Source: Cepaea nemoralis
Taxonomy: Eukaryota > Mollusca > Gastropoda > Stylommatophora > Helicidae
DNA length: 64,000 bases
NCBI GenBank assembly: GCA_014155875.1
Contig: JACEFZ010025088.1
Location: 62,001-126,000, forward strand
Reading direction: 5' to 3'
Shown here in pieces: positions 10,619 through 20,870 of the stretch. A program made the translations under genes and the position numbers. The notes below the pieces were generated by a model. The model had not been told where the DNA came from and searched no databases. It worked only from the letters and a program-made list of their open reading frames with translations. Each line of letters starts with the position of its first letter. Position 1 is the first letter of the stretch.

Positions 10619-13288
10619 ATGGCGACTCGTACTTTAGATTTAGCTAAGGTGCGGGCATCTGCAACTGAGATGGGATTGGAAGGTGAGGAGTTCAAAGCCT
10701 ATGTACTGGAAGTCGAGAGAGACTTCAGAGCAGAGGAGAGTGAGCGAAGAAGGTCAGAAATTGAGCTGGAAGCTCGAAAGTTAGCACTTGAAGAGCAAAA
10801 GTTGGTGGCAGACCAACAGGCACGAAAACTGGCAGCTGACCTAGAGTCTAAGAAATTAGATGCTAGGAAGTTGGAAATGGAACATGAGTTCCGTATGAAG
10901 CAACTTGAGGTAGAGGCGAAATCTGTTGGTGAGTCTGAGGGAGCAGTAGGTGGAGTAGCTTTACCTAGCTCATCAGTAGCCAGCAGACCAGCTTACCATG
11001 CTATGAAATGGCCGTTTCCACCATTTGAACCGGACCAAGAGAAGATAGATCAATTCTTAGAGAAGTTCGAGGCAATGTGTAAAGCTATGGGCTTAGAGCC
11101 TGAGCGTTGGAATCTTAAGCTTTCACAAGGACTCCGTGGCACCGCGTACGAAGAGTATGCGCGTCTTCCCCCAGGGATGGAGAATGATTATCCAACCCTG
11201 AAATCGGCTCTTTTGAAAAGATTCGAAATGACAGCCCATGCTTACAGGCGGAGGTTCAGAACTTCCAAGAGAGAACCAGGTGAGATGTTCTCGGCCTATA
11301 GTGTGAGGCTGAACTCATACCTGTTGAAATGGATGGCGTTGGCCAATTTCAAAGAGGATTATGAGAGTCTGAGAGAGTTGATGGTGGTGGATCAAATGAA
11401 AATGCAGATGTCCAAGCCTTTAAGGAATTTCTTAGGGGAAAATGGGGCGGAAAGGCTAGACATAGTAAATAAGTTAGCTGAAAGGTATGTGGAAGTCTAT
11501 GGTGAGACTGGGGATTCCAGTCAGACTGATTCACAGAAAAGGCAGAAGGGGCTTGATCAGAAGCCCAAGACCAAAGGTCCCAAAGAATCATCCAATGTAG
11601 CAGATCCTGTGGTACAAGACTCTGGTAAGAAACCCGATAAGCAAAGCTCTCCCGCCTCCCCAAAACGGAAGTGGAGTAAGAGGTGGTGTAAGCACTGTAA
11701 GTCTCCTTCCCATAATACTGTAGATTGTCTGAGGAAGCCAAAGGACTTGCACTTTGCGTGTCTCGCCTCTATTAGGGGTAGACCTAGCGAGACCACACCT
11801 AAGGGTCGGGAGAAACCTAAGTCTGAGAAATCACCTGTGATCGAAACGATAGAGGTGAATGGGAAGCAGGTGGAATGTCTGTACGATACAGGATTACAGT
11901 TTGAAGCTGTAATCTCATCCCACCTTGTGAGCCCAGGGCAGCTCACTGGCGAGACAAGAGAATTTCAGCTGGCCATGAGGAGCTCCGTAGCGATGGACTT
12001 GCCGATTGCTCGGATTGACATTCGGTGCAGGTACGTTACGGGTAGCATCCAGGCGGCTGTGCTGCCTGATCCTATTTACCCTTTGATCCTCGGTCGTCCG
12101 CATGTATTCCTGGGGGACCCCAGGGAACATTGTCTAGTGAGCGCTAGGCAGGCCAGGGCTAAGGATGGAAAAAGGCAGTGTGGTAAGGAAATAGACCATT
12201 CTCTTGCGAGGGTAGTGAGCAGTGCTCAAAGTAGGGACCAGACTTTGCGTCCTTACTTACTGGAGGTGTCCCAAAGTTCTGTCCCGCCAACTCCGGGTCA
12301 GTTCTATGTAGAAAACCGGTTGCTTTATCGTAGAGCCGGGCAAGGGGATAGCCAGTACGGTCAGATGGTAGTCCCTACTGACTACAGATCCCGCTTGATA
12401 CATAGAGTGCATACCTTATCCTTAACCGGACATAAGGATGTGGGGGCAACAGTCCAGTGTCTTTCCAGCCACTACCACTGGCCTGGAATGACAGGCGACG
12501 TGCGGAGATATATCCGGTCGTGCCCAAAGTGTTGTCTGGCAGCACCAAAGCACAGGACCAGAAACGGTTTATCTCTGCAGATTGGAGATAGGGTTCTCGC
12601 GCTTCTCCCAATCGAGGGGGCGGAATTCGAACTCGGATGGCAGGGCCCTTTTCCGGTGGAACGGATAATGTCCCGATCCACGTATGAGGTGAAGGTCCGC
12701 GGGGAATTGCGTAAGTTCCATTGTACTCTCCTTCAGAATTTGGAGAGGTCCGAGGTAGTTTCTCCACCAGATAGTGCGACTACCATCGCGCTAGATTCGG
12801 TTCTGGGTCCAGACGAGGGCGAGGAAGACTCAGTCCTACGCAGTACATCCTGTGGGGAGGATCTGCGGTCTCCTGAGCGTTCAACCGTAGATAGGGCGAA
12901 CAGGCTCCGTCGGGAAGAGACCCATGGTGTTAAGCACACTGGGAATCGAGGTCGGACAGGCGAAGTCACATCTGGCACGACGGGATCGTCGGGTGACTCG
13001 ATACGCCGACAAGCTCACTGTCTTTACTCGCGGGAGAGAAGACAGGAGCAGGGGTACTCCAGACGAACCTGGAGTAAGCGACCATTCATTTCGGTCGACA
13101 TCCGCGAACAGTCCACGACGGTGATGCCTAGTCGGGATAGGAAAAATCCTATTGTCGGAAGGGACGAACGAACCTTCAGTAAAGTAACCGATGGCCTACA
13201 CCAGGTGGATGCGGAACAGTCCAGTGTAGACAGATCCTGTAAGCCAATCACCAGGCCATTACGTTTCGGGCCTAATCGCTGGAGATAA
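10619..13288 (+). CDS. element 1 Gag-protease-partial integrase polyprotein
   Basis: One uninterrupted frame of 889 codons. Residues 25-115 are a charged coiled coil, 128-290 a Gag capsid-like region and 357-370 a perfect CX2CX4HX4C zinc knuckle. A retropepsin begins near 415 with active-site DTG at 423-425 and ends with an LILGRP-type motif. An integrase zinc-binding domain follows (histidines from 595, C635/C638). Only about 38 residues later comes the GPF motif of the integrase C-terminus (676-678), so the DDE catalytic core of about 150 residues is gone. The last 190 residues are charged and unrecognised; no RT or RNase H motif is present. ATG 10619 is chosen as the first ATG upstream of the coiled coil. 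The frame's integrity suggests recent use as a structural Gag source. Confidence 0.88.
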   Translation: MATRTLDLAKVRASATEMGLEGEEFKAYVLEVERDFRAEESERRRSEIELEARKLALEEQKLVADQQARKLAADLESKKLDARKLEMEHEFRMKQLEVEAKSVGESEGAVGGVALPSSSVASRPAYHAMKWPFPPFEPDQEKIDQFLEKFEAMCKAMGLEPERWNLKLSQGLRGTAYEEYARLPPGMENDYPTLKSALLKRFEMTAHAYRRRFRTSKREPGEMFSAYSVRLNSYLLKWMALANFKEDYESLRELMVVDQMKMQMSKPLRNFLGENGAERLDIVNKLAERYVEVYGETGDSSQTDSQKRQKGLDQKPKTKGPKESSNVADPVVQDSGKKPDKQSSPASPKRKWSKRWCKHCKSPSHNTVDCLRKPKDLHFACLASIRGRPSETTPKGREKPKSEKSPVIETIEVNGKQVECLYDTGLQFEAVISSHLVSPGQLTGETREFQLAMRSSVAMDLPIARIDIRCRYVTGSIQAAVLPDPIYPLILGRPHVFLGDPREHCLVSARQARAKDGKRQCGKEIDHSLARVVSSAQSRDQTLRPYLLEVSQSSVPPTPGQFYVENRLLYRRAGQGDSQYGQMVVPTDYRSRLIHRVHTLSLTGHKDVGATVQCLSSHYHWPGMTGDVRRYIRSCPKCCLAAPKHRTRNGLSLQIGDRVLALLPIEGAEFELGWQGPFPVERIMSRSTYEVKVRGELRKFHCTLLQNLERSEVVSPPDSATTIALDSVLGPDEGEEDSVLRSTSCGEDLRSPERSTVDRANRLRREETHGVKHTGNRGRTGEVTSGTTGSSGDSIRRQAHCLYSRERRQEQGYSRRTWSKRPFISVDIREQSTTVMPSRDRKNPIVGRDERTFSKVTDGLHQVDAEQSSVDRSCKPITRPLRFGPNRWR

Positions 13289-13460
13289 CGTATGGTTGAG
13301 GCGGTGGTTGGGGATCCAGCATCCATACCATTCTGGTGGATCTCCCCAGGGAAAGTTAACGTTATGGAACGTCTTTTCCTGGAAATCCAATCTCAATAGA
13401 GTAGAGGTTCAGAGTTCAGACCGATCTTTGTCTAGGGAGTTCGACCGGGTCGACCATCTT

Positions 13461-13473
13461 AAGTGGGGGCCTA
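13461..13473 (+). promoter_or_regulatory. element 1 polypurine tract
   Basis: AAGTGGGGGCCTA lies directly upstream of the right LTR, the expected site for priming plus-strand synthesis. Confidence 0.7.
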
Positions 13474-16400
13474 TGTGACGAAACGGCTACAGATCGGCAA
13501 ATCTCTGCATAATAGCCCTTTGAAGGGAGTGCGAGGCGTTGGTCTCCCTTGAAATTAATATCAATTAATAGGGGATTTCCCTAGAAACGTAGTGCGGGCG
13601 GAGCTATTCTAGTTATTTATAGAACAATCTAGAATGTTCCCTCAAGTGCGTACGTGGGAAATAGCTCGAAGTTCACGAGTGCTTCAGGCAGCACGGGTTG
13701 GTGGAACTTATCGTGACTCTGGTTTTCTTCATGAAACATGAAAGTCACGCGGCCCGTGTAGGCGAGTGGAAGGCGCACTGACATTATCGTGGTCAGTCGC
13801 CCACCAAATCTCAGCGTGAACAGATCGCAGCCAACCGGCTGATGTAATTTTGATGTCAATAATCGCGGCCAGTGCGGACATCTGCAGTCAAGGTTGTGAT
13901 TCTTCAATCACAGGTTAGTTGAATACTTATTCTATTATTTAATTGTGGTCGTGATGCCGTGCTGAGTTCCCGGAATGAATTAATTGCCGTCGCAAAATTG
14001 AGTTATCCGTTACAGTTGGCGGTTGCATATTTAAGTAGGCTTTATCGATCAGCGATGTAATGTGTTACCGGACGGAACCAGCCGTATTCCACAGCGAGTG
14101 GTGTGTAAATAAAATAGGCCGAACGATGTGCGTTACAGTGTGTAGCAGTTACTGGTTTGGTTTATTAATTACGCAGGCAAGGCAACAGTTTGTCAGTCAT
14201 TACATCAACATGCATGACGCGGTAAATGATAAGGTAGAGCTTATTATTAAAGATGTTGAATGTGCTTCGTGACATTAGAATTGTAACTTAATTGTTCTAT
14301 CAGTGGTGGTGATTTTTCGAGGAATCAAGGTGAGATCAGCAGTGGTGTATTTGCTGTGTGCAGATAGCCGTGTTATTCCGCGTAAGCCGAATGGTGTTGC
14401 ATCGATAGGATAACCGTTGATAGAAGGTATTCATGATACTATAGTTACTGCTGGTTGTCATGTCCGTCCGCTATGATGACCGTGCATGTTCCATCTTACA
14501 TTTGTCTAGGCAGCGGGAGGTAGGCCGGTACCCCCAACCCGATAGGTAATAGGTCCGACCCCAATGCGATCGTGCAGATCCGAAGAGTGAACATACCCGA
14601 TCGAGGGTGAAGCGGCACTCCGTAATTCGAGGCCGTGGTGTCTAGGTAGATCGAGGTTTGAACCTAACCGTTTCTGTCTCTAATATTCTACTCTTCTGGA
14701 ACCCTGATTCGGTTCATGGAGTACTTGGAGTACTGCCGTGAAGTAGTAGTATATGAAGGGGATAACCACCCCCCAAAAAAGGTGGAGCCAGAATTTGGAA
14801 GTGGAGTCTGGAGGTTGGCTACATTGGATGACGTGACTTAAGTCGTCACGGGACAAGGTACACGGGACCCACAGTAGCTGTGGGAAAGTGTAATGGTGGA
14901 TGGGCACCACAGCTGTGCTCGACCGGCACAGGTATGACTGACCTGAAAGATAGTCAGTGAATACAAGGGCAACTCAGGATCTGGGGCAGGGATCCCAGAC
15001 CTGACACTATGGCTGTGATATGATTTTGTTATTTAAGTGTAACAAGTCATGAGTTCTCCTTGGTTAATGCTATAGTAATGAATTATCAGGAGTATAATTC
15101 ATTATGGGCATATAGTTATTAATGTGTGTAATTGATCAGTCCATGGGTTAAGGGATTGATGAATTGATGAGTCTGTCAGGAAGGAGATGTCCGGCTGGAC
15201 ACCTTCTCGATAAAGTAATCCCTACACTGAAAGGAAAGTAAGTGTATATGTTGATTGATGATGGAAGATGAAACCGGATTGGACTGGCACCAGGCGAAGG
15301 ATGCTTGACAGAGTCATACAGTCGACTCTGGTGCTAGGGGTTATTTGTAGCCCAGAAGTGTTACTTGACTGAACAGGTGTGCTATTGCTGTTTCTACTAT
15401 CATTATGCCTATATATTATAGTGACTAAGTAGATCTATGATGTGATGATTTCATACTCATGTTGGTAGACATGAATGTCTGAGAGGCAGGTGACGGGGTG
15501 GAGATGCTAGTAGTCTTTGTTGTAGTTGAGTACTCACACCAACCTCTCCGTGTTTCAGGATCTGTTATTACTATACAGAAGAAGATTCAAGAGCTTCACC
15601 ATGAGCTCTATGGGCCCACTCATTCCAGTGCCTATCCAGAAGTTGATTGAGGCCATACTGGGAGTGGTCGTCTGATTCTGCGAGTTCAATGTTGGAAGAA
15701 GCTGAGTGCTGAATAAGTCGGTAGGTCTAGGTTAGGACCTCCGTCAAGAGTCCGACGAGTGTCATCCGATCCTGTGAGGATCCAACACTGAAACGTCTGG
15801 TGATTCTAGAGGTGACATTCAACCTCTGTGTAAACCTTGATGATTGCAAGGTAGTGAACTTCCAGTTGAGCAGAGTGATCATTGATACCGGTCACCATGG
15901 CCTGTGTAATATGCTTCTGACCCGGCTGGGTTGTCAGGGGACACCGTGTATAATATATGCTTAAATAGTGTTTCTACATTGGTTACCTTTATGAAGCCAA
16001 CATGTGGTCCAGTGACCTAGGACATTGATTACAACATTGGTGGGAACACCAGAGTGACATGTTTGTTAAGGTAGGGAGCTACCTCATGCCAATGTGATGA
16101 ACTGTTGACAATGTTTGTGAAGGTAGGGAGCTACCTCATGCCATCGTGGTGAACTGTTGACAGTGTATGCTAGGTTGTGATTACTACCCATTGATCAGGG
16201 TAGTTACATGAGACTGTGTGGAGATCTATTTGTCCAGGGACATGAAATCAAGGTGAAGTGTTATAGTCACCTAATAGACTTTACCAGTGACATTGTGTGT
16301 TCAGGTGGAGCAACCGCTCATTTTGTAAGTGACATATCAGTGTGTGGGTCACTTATGAGATAGAGGTGTGACCAGGCTCTTGTGTAATTTGAGACGGTGC

Positions 16401-17006
16401 TACATGTACTTTTTCGGCAAGTGGGAGACCGCTAATGTTCTAGGGTCGGCCCAGACTTCATCAGGAGTGTGACGAGTGATATAGGACGACAGCAAGGAAG
16501 GATCCTTGTTCTTCGGTGCAGTGTCAGTCAGGCAGTGGTACTGCGCTTGATCAGCCCGTGATTGGTTCTCTGTGGGAAGAGGGAACTTTGGAGAGGCAGC
16601 AGACCTTGGAGTTCCAGTCCACTGGAAGAGCCTGGGTGAGTCGCTACCACGACTGGACAACCGCACGAGCTATCGTCCGCCTCCATGATGATGACTACTC
16701 ATCTGCATCTCTGATATTGTACATAGTTCTTCTTGTCTGGCTTTCAGCCATCCTTCTCTGTGTTGTGGTTGACGTAGTTCAGAATTAAATTTTTGTTCTC
16801 TTAGCTATGACTTTGTGCAGTGATATGACTGGTGTCTGGTCCGAGCCCCCTTGGGGTTTGGAACCCTAGGTGAGGGAGGGGAGGTTAAGCTGTCCTGGCT
16901 TGTGTGGGGCCTGGTAGATGTAGAGTGCTATTGAGGTGGTTGGAGCAAAGGCAGGGGATAGTATCTATCGTGGCAAACCAGACCAAGCCCCGGCGGTCTT
17001 GTCACA
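13474..17006 (+). repeat. element 1 right (3') LTR
   Basis: Near-identical to 6841-10374, with a 1-bp deletion near 14905 and scattered substitutions (for example near 13787, 14707, 14860, 15431 and 15547). The 5-bp target duplication CTGGC follows. Confidence 0.93.
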
Positions 17007-17228
17007 CTGGCATAGGGGTAACGTCTTTCTCCGTAATCCGATATATTGTCGTGAGTAACGTAATCTGCGCGAGAATCGGTAGCGATTATCGCCGCGTTGG
17101 TAGCATGTGAGCCGGTCGCTCAGAAAGCAATGACAAACTACTGAGCGAAATCTTGCCTAGTACATCAACAGCAGCTGATAAATGCGTCCTGTAAGGGATA
17201 TAAAACAAACAAACAAACAAACAAAACT
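17007..17228 (+). mobile_element. SINE-A copy b, 3' part (5' 13 bp at 6828-6840)
   Basis: With element 1 removed, 6828-6840 joins 17012-17228 to give a complete SINE-A of about 230 bp. The 10-bp target duplication GGTGAATAAG lies at 6818-6827 and 17229-17238. The head includes a box-A-like TGGCATAGGGGTAACG, which the element 1 insertion splits. The tail is (CAAA)n at about 17203-17226. Confidence 0.85.
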
Positions 17229-17238
17229 GGTGAATAAG

Positions 17239-17861
17239 TGGTGGGTTTGAATTCCTTCTTCCTAGTTACGACTAGAATATGTGTCTTCTTCTTACAATAT
17301 AATTATAACCCTAAGTGTTCAATGTGTAGAATAACCGCATCTACTCAGTGTTGTGAGTCTCTAAGGCAGAATGCATTGGAAGCAATAGAGACGAATGTTG
17401 CGAAAACCCTGACTGCCAGAGTAACTAACACTGAGTACCTGTAAAAGGCTAATGGAAATGGAACATTATACATAACTATAAGATAGAAACAATAGTTCTA
17501 CCAACTGTAAGAAGGAGACAATATTAAAAAACTATAAGACAGAAACAAAAATATACGTCTCTGTAAGACAGATACAGTATTATAGTCAACTATAAGAAAG
17601 AAAAAAAATATTATACACAACGCAGATGACAAAATATAGACATCTGAAAAAAGCAATACATCAACCATTGGAAATTGCAGTAATAGCGCGTGCAAAAAGG
17701 ATTCTCCTTGAATATGAAGAAAGCGGAAACAATGATTATATCAATGAAAATAAAATAAATGTGATAAAATAATTAAAGCGAAAACACTTAACCAAATTAA
17801 TAACTCCATACCCATGGGGAAATCACAACATCAAAGACAGGATTCAGATACTTAATTCCAG
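17239..17861. other. unassigned AT-rich spacer with short imperfect tandem motif
   Basis: Between about 17476 and 17620 an AACTATAAGA(C/T)AGAAACAA motif recurs imperfectly at roughly 36-bp spacing. From about 17640 a plus frame stays open for about 150 codons with one stop, without any recognised domain. Confidence 0.4.
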
Positions 17862-18234
17862 CCCTACAATTCGCCCACTACTCCGGAACCAACTAGAAAA
17901 ATTATATTTTCAATGTTCTCAATTCAAAACCTTAATACTACAGGATATGTATGCAAGTAAAATAAACCGACGGCCCTTAAGCAAAACAGACACCCAAGCA
18001 AATATACTTCAGAGTAACAACAAACGCCATCACAGTACACGTGAGAAAAACAAAGCAGACACAGTTAAACTGAACTTTCACTAACTCACATAAACCATCA
18101 CACCAACAAAACTGTAGATTAGAACAATGTTATACTGAAAATACCCTAATTCAACGTACCCTGACTGGCTGTCTGGCCCAGCGAGCTAACTACAACCGGG
18201 TGGTTGAAACACTGAATAAATATTTTACGTCTGT
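17862..18234 (-). mobile_element. repeat P copy 2, inner part
   Basis: This is the reverse complement of the right part of repeat P copy 1 (about 5835-6205). Element 2 was inserted at its right end. After removing element 2 and one TCTGT, 18234 joins 26695 and the match to copy 1 becomes continuous. Confidence 0.75.
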
Positions 18235-18865
18235 TGTCAGCAACTTGCTTGCGACAGGTCTTTCAGGACTCCCCTACTTTTGCACCGCACGAAATAACAA
18301 CTCGTGTCATTTACAAAAGGAATGCAATTTATTTAGAGCTGGTAATACACAAGCTCTGCGAGCGGCATACTTCATTGACATTAAACAACATGGTACGTTA
18401 CATAGATGCAATGAAGTGGTGATGATGATACTATTAATCACTAACTGAAATCTAAAGCCTAATATTAACTATTGTCTAGAAACTTATAGCATTCGTAAGG
18501 AACACGTCTACTCTCTAGTTGTCTCAGTCCGGGTCTGTCCTCACGCTACACATTGCGTGTTCAAACACGGTCGCTGTATCCTCCGTGCATTGGCGAGTCT
18601 TGCGTGCATGGTGTCCTAGCACGCTGGCCCGTTAACTCGAGTAACCGGGTACTCCACGGTTACTCGTAGAGGCAAGCTTCCCAATGTCTTGGGGAAGCCC
18701 TCGCTCAACTGTACTCAACGCTCCCTTGGTTGACACAAGTGTGTCCCCTTGTGAAGCTATTTATAGCGCTGGTGTCTCTCCTGTCTGGTGTCTCCCTACT
18801 AGACTCTGTCTTAACTCTATTACTTATATTCTTAACTCTCTAAACACTTATTGGGGATTTTGACA
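18235..18865 (-). repeat. element 2 3' LTR
   Basis: On the plus strand it runs from TGTCAGCAACTTGC to GGGATTTTGACA. It matches 26060-26689 except for scattered changes. Confidence 0.93.
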
Positions 18866-18890
18866 GGCTCCTCTCCCCTCTGTGTAGTGT
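18866..18890 (-). promoter_or_regulatory. element 2 polypurine tract
   Basis: On the minus strand GAGGGGAGAGGAGCC abuts the 3' LTR. Element 3 has the related CAGAGGAGAGGAGTG at the same place. Confidence 0.75.
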
Positions 18891-19765
18891 TACAACCCTT
18901 TAACTCATGCTTGTAACACGTATGGTCACAAAGAAAAATTGGCTGTCCAATTTTGTCAAAGATCCAATAAGTTGTAAATCTCTCGTCTGGGGATAGAACA
19001 AACTCTCTTCTTCCCTTACTCACACTGTTCTATTTCTTCACTCGGCTAATTGAGTAGCCCCTCGTATCAGTATAGTTGGCTATAGATCTTCTTGGGAATT
19101 GTTTTGATCCGGAACCGTTGTCTTATGACTTATGTCCTGACTTCCGTCTTATGACCCTCTGTCTTCTGACTTCCGTCTATTGACTTATGTCTTTTGACCT
19201 GTCCTCATATTGCCCGAAATGACAACCCAATACAAGTTGACTCTGTTATGAGTACAACACATGAGCATAAAATGTTCATGTTCCCAATAATATCAACTCC
19301 AACTCGTATACATACAGTTCTACTCTTCACCTTCTCGCTTCCGCTCGTGAAAAGATATTTTCAATGTTACATTAAGGTTTTTAAGAAGTTATTGTGTCCC
19401 CTGATTTGAGTTACCGTTCTTTGAAACAAATGGTGTGTGCAACTTTTATGTGTTTGTTTTCCTGTTTGTTTGCGTGTTTTCTAATAAACTACAGTGTACT
19501 TAATTTGCTAACATGTGTATGCGTTACTATATTACATGTGTGTATTCCTTCGAGCGCCGTAAATCGGTTTATTGTGGCTACAAATGTTTGTTATTCTTAT
19601 TTATGACCACAATTCCGTTTCAAGATGCTCAAAGTATTTTCCCTATCTAATCTACTAAAGTATGGCAGTAACACACATAAAACTTGACAACACATTGGTT
19701 ACACAGATTGACACAGACAAGTCATAACAAGACGTTTCAAGCGGTGAACAAAAAATTTGCCGCTA

Positions 19766-19852
<87 letters not shown>

Positions 19853-20870
19853 GTCAATGTTTAGTATTGTATCCATTCTCTCCTCTCATTTACACATCTT
19901 TCATCCAATTTCATACCCTCGCTTTGCTAAAACATTCAATCGTCATTAAAATATGGTTCATAGCATGAAATAAATGAACATTACATATTTAGAATAAATG
20001 ATTGGCTGAATTATACAAGTATTCACGCCAAATGACTGTGCGGTTTGTTTGCACGTGTCATGCCTATACAAAATATACAAGTTTGTGAGGATGCTTTGTT
20101 ACCGATCCTGTAATACTAACTAAGGTAATTTGGTGTGCTGTTCTAAATTATCCTAAGGGAAATAATCTAACTAATTAATTACATTTAAGCAAATTGGGTT
20201 AGTTACCTTAAAGTGTTATTGGTAAATGAAATGATGTTAATTCCTAAATGGTTGGGTTAGTTTAGAAATGATATTTTAAATAAATGACTTTGTAAATGAT
20301 TATGATTATGCGGTGATAAAATAAAGTAATATCTAACAATTGTATGTGTATTATTGGTGTTACATTAAATGGGTTATTCTCTAAATTATGGTGATTTCTA
20401 ACTATCACATGACATAAATAAAGTTATATATGCACTTGAACATTTTGCAATTCAATTATTCATAGAAAAATGAGTTATGTGTACTGTTCATAAAACAATA
20501 TTATATACATATCACAGTTACATTTCTATATCTAATTACACTAACTGATGTCGTCCTTTCAGGTGTGAAGATGGAGCAATGTTCTTTGTAGACTATTCTC
20601 ATATCATAGTTCATTTAGCCAAAGTCTTATATGCTCTCCTTCTTGGATAGTTTACAAATATAGTTCCCTACCAACTTATGTAGGTTCACAGCTAACACTT
20701 CAATGTTAATATGGCTTATAGCTGTGTTAGCGCTGCAGACATATTACTTATGCGTCTCTTCGTTTCGCTCTTAATGGCACTGTTACTTTTACCCAGTTTA
20801 CATGTTTGGCGATGATAACGCACTTACAGTGTAACTTATTCACCACACACGGCACTGATTTACTTAGCAA
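18891..20870 (-). other. element 2 3' noncoding region
   Basis: About 2 kb between the RNase H stop and the polypurine tract. No gene is recognisable. It includes the (CT)n run at 19768-19848 and, beside it, a block near 19690-19765 also present in elements 3 and 4: a T-run with a nearby GC-rich patch, then CTTGTCTGTGTC. Confidence 0.7.
19768..19848 (-). repeat. (GA)n microsatellite in element 2 3' region
   Basis: A CT run of about 80 bp on the plus strand. A (GA)n run occupies the equivalent place in element 3 (47127-47210), so the seed was present in their common ancestor. Confidence 0.95.

Larger units (their letters stand above)
6841..17006 (+). mobile_element. element 1: LTR retrotransposon with 3.5-kb LTRs
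   Basis: Two direct repeats of 3534 and 3533 bp enclose a 3.1-kb internal region. Ends are TG...CA with a short TGTGAC/GTCACA inversion. The insertion is flanked by a perfect 5-bp target duplication, CTGGC (6836-6840 and 17007-17011). The LTRs differ by about seven substitutions and one 1-bp indel by eye, so the element is very young. The primer site lies 8 bp inside the left LTR and a purine tract abuts the right LTR. The single long frame carries Gag, protease and the ends of integrase, but no integrase core, RT or RNase H, so movement would need enzymes supplied in trans. It sits inside SINE-A copy b. Confidence 0.93.

Noticed and set aside
10333..13326. Several minus-strand frames inside element 1
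   Set aside because: They are antisense to the intact Gag-protease frame and show no motifs.
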